Assembly (NCBI GenBank): GCA_036346205.1
Contig: JARFJB010000821.1
Coordinates: 1,701,722-1,765,721, forward strand
Source: Vesta saturnalis
Taxonomy: Eukaryota > Arthropoda > Insecta > Coleoptera > Lampyridae
Length of the DNA stretch: 64,000 nt
Reading direction: 5' to 3'
The position numbers and the translations under genes are program-made. This document shows positions 11,286-23,400 of the stretch, piece after piece; position 1 is the stretch's first letter, and each line of letters begins with the position of its first letter. Under the pieces are notes generated by a model. It was not told the origin of the DNA, searched no databases, and saw nothing but the letters and a program-made list of their open reading frames with translations.

Positions 11286-12009
11286 ATAGGCTCATAGTGA
11301 CGGACTGATAAGAAATCGCATTTGGAGACAAATTTTTACACAGTAAGAACGTGATAGATTATTTAAAAGAAGTTTCAAAAAGTAAAAGAAATGTTATAGC
11401 TGAAAGTAATATGAAAGTGAACATTGAAATAAGAGAAATTAAAATTGTCACTATGAACATTAAAGGTGTTATTGCTATTAAAGTATTTGTATATGATGTT
11501 TATGTGCCGAAATTTTCATACTTGCATGCAGTTCATGTATCTCTCACATTACTTTGATGTGAACCATTTATGAAAGAATGTCATGAGACATTACATCATA
11601 TAGGTACTTGCCTTGTCTAAGATGTTTGAAGTAACTGTAATGTTGTATTGTGAGAGAACTTAACACGGAAATGCATCGATCCTTTTCAATACACCAGGGT
11701 AGATATTAATGTTACAAATTCTTAGAAGTATCACCAAAAAGATGCGTTAGTTTATGGTAATCATGATTATGATAGAACAATGTCTAATATTTAAAGATAG
11801 TAATTGGTGGTATCGTTGATCATTTGCATTAAAAAAATAATTTGTTAGTATTATTGTTAAATATTGACTAAATTGAATGGTAGATGAAATGATTTTTTAA
11901 ACTAAAAGTAGTTGGACAAGATGGATATTTAACAAGTTTAAACATGTGAGAGGTACTCAAGTCAAAAACACCTTTAGGTAAAAATTTAAAGCTTCAACAG
12001 AAATTGCAA
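11286..12009. other. Block E of unit 1, no gene seen
   Basis: Collinear with 39,761-40,350 up to about 11,845, then specific to this unit until the minisatellite. Open frames are short and not conserved between copies. Confidence 0.6.
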
Positions 12010-12345
12010 GGTCATCACATCACAATTCTTAGAAATATTGGAATAGAGTTTTCAACATCAAAGAGTAATGACCTGCAAGTGTAGCATACTACATTCCTTG
12101 GAAATACAAAAATAGAATCAGTTTATGGAAACAAGAAGAACTCCAGGTTGTTGTTGTCCATGGTAAAAAGTAGACCAAGGTCAAATTGTATATTACAATT
12201 TTTAGAAATCTAAAAATAGAATGCTTAAACTGAAGGATTGTTGATTTGCAGGGTATCATATTACATTTCCTAGAAATCTAAAAATAGAGTTTTCAAGGTC
12301 AAAGAGGTATCATATTACATTTCTTAAAAATATAAAAATAGAATC
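12010..12345. repeat. Degenerate minisatellite, motif TTACATTTCTTAGAAATATA
   Basis: About five imperfect copies of a motif reading ATTACATTTCTTAGAAATA followed by TAAAAATAGA, near 12,016, 12,088, 12,190, 12,258 and 12,313. Unit 2 has about three at 27,300-27,540. Each copy holds a small palindrome, TTTCTTAGAAA. Confidence 0.6.
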
Positions 12346-12457
12346 AGTTCATGGAAACAAGACGTTTTTGTCTAGGTAAGTGGTTTTACAGGATGCAGAT
12401 TTGTAAAAAAAGGCTTCCTTGGGTGCGCACGATTTTTTAAACTTTTTCTTAGCGGAA

Positions 12458-12628
12458 ATGGCGAACGTAGTACGCGTGATAAGAAGCGAAAGCAAAGAAA
12501 AAGTATTAAGTATTGACGAGAGAAAGAAGAGGGTTGAAGACTTATTGAACGAAATAAAAGAATTAAAACTAGATTTAGATCTTTGTGAAACGAATAAAAA
12601 AATGAAACAGTTTGGAGTTAATAAATAA
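12458..12628 (+). CDS. Small hypothetical ORF, 56 aa, coiled-coil-like
   Basis: The ATG at 12,458 has G at -3 and G at +4 and opens a 56-codon frame ending TAA. The protein is highly charged (Lys/Glu/Asp), with leucines spaced as in a short coiled coil in its second half. A homologous intact frame lies at 27,652-27,822. A splice-acceptor-like TTTTTCTTAG ends just 5 bases before the ATG, so it could be a last exon. Between the copies I count more replacement than silent codon changes (about 8 to 3), which argues against strong protein constraint. AATAAA signals overlap the stop region. It may be a small gene, an exon, or a chance frame in a repeat. Confidence 0.3.
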   Translation: MANVVRVIRSESKEKVLSIDERKKRVEDLLNEIKELKLDLDLCETNKKMKQFGVNK

Positions 12629-13515
12629 AAATAAATACGTGTAACTTGTAATCCTTAGCGTTGATATATAATGTAGAAAAAAAGTTGTGGGTGTAGGAGA
12701 TAATAATATGCATGAAAGATGAAATAGAAATGAAGTGGAAGAATGTGTTATAAAGAAGAAGTATTAAAAAAAGTGGTTTGTAAATTAATAAGTAAGCCCT
12801 AAAAATGACGCCCTCCAGAATTTTTAAATTTACCGATACATGCCAGTAAAAAAAAATTTCAACACGTTTGTTTTATAAGTGGTACTTTATCTCTTTCATT
12901 TATTAATTTATTAAATAATATGAGAAATGGTCCTAAAATAAACCTATTCAATGTTTGAAACGATAAACAGAACTTAAAACAACTTTTTTGGACTGCGTAA
13001 GCTCATAAGAAACATAACTTATCGAACCCCATTTCAAAATTTTTAATCGATTAGGACCCAAATTTTCAATTTTCAACGAGACATAACAATTATACATGTA
13101 TAGATTAATATAAAAATCTCAATATAAATAAAAAGAATTTAGCTTGAACGGAAACGAACATGCGAGTCAGCGGTCTAATAATAATTGTAACATATATCAT
13201 AATTCCATATATCCACATATATCCAATCTTATAAAACGGTATACTACATTATATTTTGCAAGTTTTGACTCCTTTGTTAAAAAATATACTTTGCCTACAA
13301 ATATTCAAATTTGTGTTAATAAAAATCACTTCTTTTTGTTTTTACATTAATGTACTAAATTCAACATGCAGAAATTATTTTAATTTATTATTTTGACGGG
13401 CGCTCGAATACTGTCTCGCTCCCCGCCGACTATTTTTCCAACTCACACTAAGCTCGAGTTGATTGAGTTAGTATAGTGTAACTATCTTATAATCGTCTTC
13501 TTTCGCTCTTGCACA
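12629..13515. other. Block F of unit 1, no gene seen
   Basis: Collinear with 27,823-28,657. It is AT-rich and interrupted by small indels between the copies. No conserved frame. Confidence 0.65.

Positions 13516-13572
<57 letters not shown>
13516..13572. repeat. (TA)n microsatellite, left of foldback element
   Basis: TA run continuing, across the insertion 13,573-14,728, with the run at 14,729-14,806. Unit 2 has a single uninterrupted run here. Confidence 0.95.
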
Positions 13573-13575
<3 letters not shown>

Positions 13576-14725
13576 GGTGTTTCATTAAGGCTGGCCACCG
13601 GCCATATTTCAGAAACTAGTGGACATAAAAAGTGGAGAAAAAAATTCATTATAAAAGTCATACGAGAAAATCCTGGAAATTATTTTTAAGTTCCGTAATT
13701 CATCGCAAGGGCGCAATTGAAAATTAAAAATAAAATTATAAATTTCTCCGAAAATTCCCACATTAAGGCATACCTTTGGTAACATCGTTAGAAAGCTTAG
13801 ACAATTCTGCATCATTTTGGACTAAGGCCGTCAATTTGAACATTTATAGCTTTTCACTTGTTTTTTAACAGTTATTCATGATTTTTTACCATTCTATTAA
13901 AAAGTTTCTTAAAAAAAATCAATCATTACTTTGATATCGTTGTTATGGCCCGTTGGCCTCTAAACACGCTCCAAATTTTGCAATTTGCTTAGTTTGGACT
14001 AGTCCTAAGCCTAAATAGAGTGTGAAGGGAGGCACAGACTATGATAAATGCAGATTCCTCATTACTAATCCAACCTATACACCTTAAGAAACCATAGCAA
14101 CAATCAATTATTAAATTAAACGGTTAAAAGTCTTCTTTTCGCCATAACTCTGGAACAAATAAAGATATCAAATTGCGTTATTTACGTTTTTTGTTACAAA
14201 TTTAAGCTACTTTCCGCTTATGATGTCATAATTATACCGTATGATTTAATTTTTCTGAATAAAATCAAAATACTGGTATTATTACAAATTGCGCCCTCTA
14301 ACAATTTTATTATGAGCTATCGCGTACCAATGAATGCGACAGTTAAAGTACTTACCTTTTCTTCTAAACAAGCCTAGGTTTACTACAATCGGATAAGTCG
14401 TTTAAAAATAACAGCGATTTAAATGATTACACATTCAATAGCTTCCCCACTCTTATTAAGGTCGGTACGCCAATGAGCCTTAGACCAAAATGATGCAGAA
14501 TTGTCTAAGCTTTCTAACGATGTTACCAAAGGTATGCCTTAATGTGAAATTTTCGGAGAAATTTATAATTTTATTTTTAATTTTAATTTCGCACTTGCGA
14601 TGAATTACGGAACTTAAAAATAATTTCAGGATTTTCTCGTGGCACTTTTATAATGAATTTTTTCTCCACTTTTTATGTCCACTAGTTTCTGAAATATGGC
14701 CGGTGGCCAGCCTTAATGAATCACC

Positions 14726-14728
<3 letters not shown>
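13573..14728. mobile_element. 1.16 kb non-autonomous foldback element (mariner-type ends)
   Basis: Starts CAGGGTGTTTCATTAAGG and ends with the complement, CACCCTG, flanked by TA on both sides. The inverted repeats are about 255 bp each (13,573-13,830 and 14,476-14,728). The centre (13,831-14,475) has no transposase frame. The homologous place in unit 2 (28,658-28,722) is an uninterrupted TA run, so this is an insertion into a (TA)n after the units separated. It probably needs a transposase encoded elsewhere. Confidence 0.9.

Positions 14729-14806
<78 letters not shown>
14729..14806. repeat. (TA)n microsatellite
   Basis: Right part of the TA run split by the foldback element. Confidence 0.95.
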
Positions 14807-14807
<1 letters not shown>

Positions 14808-14814
14808 ACGTCAG

Positions 14815-15345
14815 GTTCAGTACACGACACACAAATGCGCGCATCACAAGCACACAGCACATACACACGCACATACACACGCACGCACACTCATACACAC
14901 ACACACTCGCAAACAAGCCCGCAGACACCATGCACGCACGCACGCATGGCCGAATATTCACACACAAACACGCAGTCATGAGTAAACGTGCACCTGCACA
15001 CACATGCACACACACACTCAAGCACGCAGTCACACGTTCACACACACGCACACACACACGCAAGCATTCGCACATACACCCACTCTCGCACACACGTATA
15101 CACGCACATTGCTCATATACATACACACACATACACACTCAGATACATGCACATACGTACGGACACATTCAAGTACGCTCGCACGCACGCACGCGTGTAA
15201 ACTCGCGCACGTATACTAATACATACGCACACACGCACACGCACTCATGCACACATGCACATCTGCACATACGCACGCACTTACACAGCACACACAAACA
15301 GATGCTCGCGCACTCCCTCGCAACACACGAACACGAACAAAAACA
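14815..15345. repeat. CA-rich cryptic simple repeat
   Basis: About 530 bp of ACAC, CACG, CACT and CATA units, with a homologue at 28,730-29,135. It gives long stop-free frames on both strands rich in His/Thr/Arg or Cys/Val, which are composition artefacts. Confidence 0.9.
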
Positions 15346-15585
15346 TCGTAAAAATATTTAAGAATTATGATGCTGAGGTGGTATACACCCCTTGGTATAT
15401 TCTAATTTAAATGCTTATTAACATAAATTTAGTGATGCTTTCTGTTAATGCGGTATTCGCCAAAATAAACAGTACCGAAATATGAAGGGCCACGCAATGG
15501 CTTGGGCGATGTCTGTTTGCTACGTTTGGCATGTGGTCATTAATTGTCATAATAATATTACGCTCGAGGTAAAATGGTCCTGAAA

Positions 15586-16570
15586 ATGGTTCGGACAACT
15601 GAGAAAAAGGTATCTATGGTAGAACATTATTTCCATTCATACGGAAGTGGCACAAGTTTGTAACAAGTTTTTGAAATATGTCGGCAGCAATTTAATAAAG
15701 GTGCAAGCAATAATAGCGTAATGTTAGCAATTAAGAAATTTTGTCGCACTGGTAGTGTCAGCACAAGCGTTCTTCGGATTGTCGGAGAACACTTCGTACC
15801 AACGATAACGAAGAACAGGTTCTTCACCGGGTGTCCCAGCCTCCAGAAGCAAGTCTTCGACGGACTGCGAACAAATTAAACATCAGGAAACGTCAACACG
15901 TAGAATACACAATGACATTGGTGGTTATGCACATCTTATTTAAACTGGACAATGACTAAATGTTGTGGACAAACATTTAAGAAAAGTTTATTGTGGACGT
16001 ATTTCTTGAAAAATGTATGGTTTTCAGACGAAGGTCATGTTCACCTAAATGGCTATGTTAATAGACAAACAACTCATCGTTTTAACGTCCTGATTGTAGA
16101 AAAACCACTTCACAGTGCTCGAGTTACGATTTGGTAAGCTGTATCGGGGCACTGTATAATAGGTCCTTATTTTTTTGAGGACGGGAATCAACACACAGTT
16201 ACTCTTAATCAAGAGCGTTGTGAGAGATTTAGGAAATTTTTGTTGCGTACGAAATTTATAATTGAATTGGCAATGTTTTTAACCGGATGGCGCCACAAGT
16301 CATACATCCACACGCTCATTAGAACTTCTCCGCGATCATTTTGGAAACAGAATAATTTCTTGTAGAACGGACGTCGATTACCTTCACATTCACCTGACCT
16401 TACGCCACTTGAGGCATACCAATGGATATTGCAGTACTACGGCAAACAGTAATAACTTATTTTCAACAACTGCGTCTACCACTATTTATGAATATTCTCA
16501 ATGATCTGCAAATTCGCTATGAAGGTTGTTCGTAATGGTGCCCATTTTGAATATGTAAATTGCAAAAATT
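15586..16570 (+). pseudogene. Mariner-like transposase relic (unit 1)
   Basis: Begins MVRTTEKKVSMVEHYF, an N-terminal helix-turn-helix of the kind found in many insect Tc1/mariner-type transposases, but has a stop after GSGTSL. All three acidic catalytic sites remain readable: FSDEGHVHLNGY near 16,022, PDGATSH near 16,278 and SPDLTPLE near 16,390. The C-terminal GAHFEYVN lies near 16,540. Several frame breaks and stops lie between. The unit 2 copy lacks the middle part. Confidence 0.8.
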
Positions 16571-16839
16571 AATAACGTTGTTTTCAGTACAGTTTATTTT
16601 TGCGAATACTCTACTTTTATTCATTGGTTATGTACATATTTTATATGGATTTATTCTTTGGATTACATGTAATTTTGGTTTTTTAACGAATTTTCAAATT
16701 TTTAGTTGTTCAAAGTAACGCTTTTAAGGTGGGAATTTATATTAAGAACAATTTGAACATTAAGTGTAAGTACAATTTTATGCTCAAGTACACCATCCTA
16801 TCTATGTAAAAATTACAAAAAATAAATTGGGTTTAGGCT

Positions 16840-16908
16840 ATAAAACATTAAACCTTCTATAAATTGTGTTTGTCGGTCAAAAGTTGCGGCTAATTATTTC
16901 TCAGTAAC
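16840..16908 (+). promoter_or_regulatory. Candidate core promoter of OBP-like gene 1
   Basis: TATAAAAC near 16,840 and TATAAATT near 16,859 precede the ATG at 16,912. An arthropod initiator-like TCAGT lies at 16,901. The region is nearly identical in unit 2 (30,157-30,225). Which TATA is used cannot be told from sequence. Confidence 0.4.
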
Positions 16909-16911
16909 TTT

Positions 16912-17408
16912 ATGATGAAGATGATATTCCTAATCTGCATTTTTGCACTATGCACCGATTTTTCGAAGGTATGAACGTTTCGAATTAGTTTATGTTATTG
17001 AAATACATTTATTAATATCAATTTTTACAGTGTGAATTTTTTGATGATGCTGATATCATATGTACCAAAAAATTAAACATTAAAAGGACTGATTTTGAAA
17101 GGTGGTTCAACGCTGAATTTGAAGTTGTCAATCTTGATAATCAAATAACGAAGGATTATGTAAAATGCTGGATGGAGGAACGAAAATTAATTACTAAAGA
17201 TGAGAACATTAACGACGATGTTTGGGAGAATTTTATGCACAAAGATGTATATGAATACTTTAAAAAATCAAATCTAAGTGATAAAGAAGATGTTGACAAA
17301 AAAATTATTGCTGATTGTAAAAAGGAAATTGGGCTAGATACATTAATGAAAGGTAAAGAAATTGATTTTTATAACTGTGTTATTAGAAAAATGAAAGGCA
17401 CATTTTAA
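16912..17408 (+). CDS. Secreted odorant-binding-protein-like gene, Minus-C type, copy 1
   Basis: Two exons, 16,912-16,968 and 17,031-17,408, joined over a 62 bp phase-0 intron (GTATGA...TTTTTACAG). The protein has 144 residues: a 19-residue hydrophobic signal peptide, then a 125-residue mature acidic/Lys-rich helical protein. Mature Cys lie at 1, 11, 46, 96 and 116. Taking 11, 46, 96 and 116 as C1, C3, C4 and C6 gives the pattern of Minus-C insect OBPs, which lack C2 and C5: Asp stands at the C2 place and Lys at the C5 place. The extra Cys at the mature N-terminus is odd. An intron at the signal-peptide boundary is common in OBP genes. OBPs are secreted carriers of small hydrophobic ligands in sensillum lymph or other fluids. 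The ATG was chosen because only this exon supplies a signal peptide; the in-frame ATG at 17,172 would lose the N-terminal third. It could be another OBP-like carrier. Confidence 0.65.
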
Positions 17409-17506
17409 ATAGTTGTTAACAACTAGTTAAGCATGTCCTTAGAGTAGTACGTAAAATTAAAAACCACATAACTAAATGAAAGCAGATTTAAGGGACGATT
17501 GCAAGC

Positions 17507-17586
17507 AATAAAAACAAAAATATCACAGTTATGTTTGTGATTTTCTATAAATGTAAATTTTTGTATATAATATGTGGTTCAATAAA
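17507..17586 (+). terminator. Polyadenylation signals of OBP-like gene 1
   Basis: AATAAA occurs at 17,507-17,512 and 17,581-17,586, about 100 and 175 bp after the stop. Both are kept in unit 2. Confidence 0.6.
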
Positions 17587-17610
17587 ACTATTATATATTT
17601 AATGACTATG

Positions 17611-19035
<1,425 letters not shown>

Positions 19036-20472
19036 TGACCTATGAGTCATACGGAACTACCACTTAGTAATTTTTCTATTACCTTTGAACGTTTTATAAC
19101 TAATTTTTTAATGAAGGATAATATAGAAAACAAATTACTGTATAAATGTATTACAGGATTTATGGTTCATTTTAATTCCCACATTAGATGTTACCTAAAA
19201 AAGTTTAAAACTAGTGACGCCATTTGTTTAGCAGCCACATTGAAATTAAACAAATTCACCACACTTTATTTATGACTTAATGATGAGACAAAAAAAAGGC
19301 GTTTGATCATAAGTGATGCGACACGCAAAATTTTTTTTTCTATGTGTAGGGGGGGTTCAGAAAAGCGTATTTCTGAGTTGTTGTAGTCAGGGGCCCGGAG
19401 TAAAATTAAGGGGGCAGGGGGAAGGAAAAAACCTTTTTTTCGCTATAACTCTGCGAATTTTGGTCCAAATTGAACGTTTAACCCCTCATTTTTTTCAAGC
19501 CCTACAATTTTCCTCCCCACCTAAAGTCCATATTTTTCGAGTTTTAGCCGTTTTAACGGGAAAAAATTAACATTTTTACGTTATTTTGCATTTATCTCGT
19601 TTCGGTCAACAGACCGCGCTTTTTTATCTGAGAAAAAGTTGTAGAGCTTGAAAAGACGAAGAAAATGAGGGGTGACTCGATCCGATTCGTCAAAAAGAAA
19701 CCATAGAAGGCAGGCTTCCCGTCCGTCGCCTCTGTCGCAGCGGCACGAAATGGCCGCCGCACGTCGGGCCGGGTTCGGCGCGCTTTTCGCTTCTGTCTCT
19801 TTTTTAACACATGCAATCGAAAAATGATTAATATTAAATTTGTACAGGATGAAAATACCTACCATTAGCCGCAGATTACATCGAAATTAATTGAAAATTA
19901 TGTACAGTAGAGAGTTCGAAAGTCAAATTATCGGCCGAAATACTTAATTTAATTGAAGAAATTAAAATTAATTTTACATGTATATTGTCAAAAGTTTGAA
20001 TATTTTGTAGTGTGAAATGCATAAATATTTATTTAAATTTTCAGATAGACATTAAAATATTGAAGTTATTGCAAATATTATATATGAAATATAACATTTT
20101 TAATATTATGTTGCAAAAAGTTTGAATATTGTAGATTATAAAAAACATAAATATTAATTTAAATTTGGAAATAAAAATTAAAATATTGAAACTGTTGCAA
20201 ATATTACATATAAAACGTCTAAACTGTACAATATTTTGTATGAAATAGAATATTTTCATGCTGTTGAGTTTCTTTCTTCTAGAAATCTAACGTTTCTCAC
20301 CGCTGTGGAATTCGGAGGTCATAATAGGGTTCGACCCGTTCAAAGCTGCATCACGTGTCCAACGGAAAAAAAACATCTGCACTCGGCCGGCGCCGCATTG
20401 AGCCAGTACGTTCGTGTCGTTCAGAGCGCATGGACGCATTTCAGGTGGACGCGTTTACGAAAAAATAGTACG
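19036..20472. other. 5' flank of the PIN/FEN1-like element, no gene seen
   Basis: Not found in units 1 or 3, so it probably came with the element. It has a G-run-rich part (19,340-19,430), a GC-rich patch at about 19,665-19,805 containing AAATGGCCGCCGCACG, and an AT-rich part (19,860-20,236). Open frames overlap on both strands without recognisable domains. Confidence 0.4.
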
Positions 20473-23400
20473 ATGAGTGACTGTTTTATATGCCAACAGC
20501 CGTTAGACAACGAAAATGTGTACGAAGCCAAAGTGAGAACTGTGCGGACTCTACAACGGATTAGTGTGGAAAGAAACATACCAGAACATGAACGTTTGTT
20601 ACAAAATTTGCAAACTATCACAGTTCACCGGACTAGTTACCTGAATTACGTAGATTTACGACGGTCGATTAATAATTTAGTGACAAGAAATGCCGACGAA
20701 AATAACGATAATGCCAACGAGGAAGCGAACGAGGAAGCTAACGAAGAAGGAAATGGATCCGGACAGTGTCATTAACACATAGTGAGACGGCAGAAAATAT
20801 GAAGAAAATCCTAAAAGATCGCAACGATGCCATTTCTCGTGTTATTTTGCAACGCATAGAGTCTGTTCCGGATTTAATAAGCGCAGGGGCTCGATATCAC
20901 ACAGATTGTAGTCGTCGGTATGTATATCATAAACCGTTAACGGGATGCCAGAAAGGGCGACCTACCGGAAACCAAATTGACGACCGCATGAATGATATTT
21001 ATGATTATTTGTCAGAAAATAGCAACGAGTGTCAATTTTTGTTATCAGATTTGATGGCTCAAATACGGGGCGAGTTTCGTCCGAATATAGTAACTGTACG
21101 AGCTCATTTGCAGAAAAAATACGGCAATGATATAATTTTAATCGGTACGACTCGCGGAACCGTAGTTTGTTTCAAAAACACGGGTTACAAACTTATTTCC
21201 GACTCATGGTACGGGCAAAGAAATGACAACATCGCCGAAGAAATATTACGAATAGTTCGTGAAGCTGCCGCGATTATTCGCGAAGGTCCTTGAAAATTTT
21301 TTTGTCTGGCGTAATGAAAAAAGGAAAACGTTTCTCCTCGGATAGTTCAGTGCAATCTATCGATACGAAGTGTACATCTATAGCGCACGCAATTATATCT
21401 GCTGTGCGCCCTCGCTCATTCAATTCTTCGGTGAAGATTGGCGTCGGGGTATTTCTGTATAAAAAGTTCGGTTCAAAAACTTGGATCGAAATATTATCGA
21501 ACTTAGGATTTTCGGCGACATATGCCGAGGTTGTGGCGTATGAGAATTCGTGCATTCAGGCAGGCGATAAAACAGTTACGGAAGGTGCATTTTCGCAATT
21601 TGTTTTTGATAATGCGGACTTTAATATCAAGACCATAGACGGGCACGGGACATTTCATGCCATGGGTGGCATACACTGCGTAACGCCGAAGACCTGCGTC
21701 GCGAAAGATGTTTCAGTACCACGAATTAAGGAAAAGAAAAGTGCTGCAAAAGTTGCTGCAATGGCGATGGTTCCGGTACTATTTTATAAAAATCATGCGT
21801 CAGCGGGATTACAATCCATCCAAGTGACTGACATCGACAATATTAATCCAGTTTCACGCGTTATTGTGCCAACCACGCCTGACCTACTGTGGTTGTACGG
21901 AAAGTGGTCTTGTTTTACTGGAATACCTGGATGGAATGGATTTATGGAGGAATCAACCGCGCATTTACCGTACGAAGTATCCCGCGTACTATGTCTGCCA
22001 TTCATCAATGCTCCTCCATCGGACTATGACACCATTCTTACGTCACTTTGTCAAGCAGTAAAAAAATGTCAAGAAAGCGGTCAACAAACGTGCTTCATGA
22101 CGTTTGACCAGCCTCTCTACTGGAAGGCACGTGATGTCGTTGCTGCTGCCGATCCATCGTTTGGATTTGATAAGGTCACCGTTCGTCTCGGTGGATTCCA
22201 TATTTTAATGTCCTTTATGGGATCTATTGGATACATAATGCAGGGCAGTGGGCTTGCATAGCTCTTTTACAAGATCTACGCTGAAAACAGTGTTCAGAAA
22301 ATTATATCTGGACATGCCTATGCGAGAGCTGTTCGCGCGCATATTTTATTGCACCTGGCATTAACAAAAATAGTGATGGAAAACATAGACTTCAGCGACG
22401 AAGAACGCAATGAGATGGACAATTTTGTCGACATTTTGAATCGACCCATGAAAACAACGCAGTGAAAAGTGCAACAGAAAAATTCCGTCTGACATTGCTG
22501 TTGCTGGAAAAAAGCCAAATTGTGGGTGCAGTATCATAAAATGGTCACTTTGTTGAAGCACTTTATCGAAGCCGAGAGGACGGGTAACTGGATGCTGTAT
22601 CTAGAAACTATTCAGCTAATGCTCCCTTTTTTCCACGCTAGTGGACACCTTCCATATGCGAAATCAGCGCATTTGTACATTCAGGATATGCTGACGTTGC
22701 GCGAAAAAATGCCTGCGGATGAGTTCGAAAAATTCATCTCGGGGTGTTTCACTATTAGACGAAGCAACAAATTCTGGTCAGGTATAATGACGGATCAGAC
22801 AATAGAGAAAGTGCTCATGAGAACCTTCCAGGTAATTGGAGGACTGACGCTACGACATATCACAAGTAGTACTTCAGCTTCGTGGATCTTAGGAATGATA
22901 AGTTTGCAAAATATTTGCGAATCTGTTGAACGTTTCACAGGAGCGTATTGTGCAAATAGCGAGCAACACGTTGACATGCAACCAACGCGTATTAAACGGG
23001 ACAACGAAGACGTCGAAAAATTAGATATGTGGTTCGCAGAGCACAATCCGTTTCCCATCACCGATAACATTCATTCTATTGGATCAGGCGTCGTCGGATC
23101 ATCAGACATAAATTGCCACGAGGCTGAAGAAGTAGGAAGAGAAATGATGTCTGTAATGAGCAACAACACTTTCGGTTCCATAAAGTTAAAGAGAAAAGGA
23201 AAAGTGCAGCCATTGGCTGTTCAGAACTGCAGTATTACAGTCAATTCCACGAGAATACCAATTGCTCCGTTGCTACTTTTCCAAAGAATTTGCATTCTTA
23301 AACATTCCGAAGACGATATAAAAAGGTACTTCAAGTTCGAGCTCGCTCCTTTCCCTCTATCTCTTTTTACTGCCGAAGGAATGGGGAAAGGAACTAAGTC

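Noticed and set aside
14703..15361. Long frames on both strands over the CA-rich tract
   Set aside because: CA/CG-rich repeats lack stop codons; the unit 2 copy has different lengths and frames.
19313..19865. Frames of 74-94 codons on both strands
   Set aside because: They depend on G-run and GC-rich composition and show no motif.
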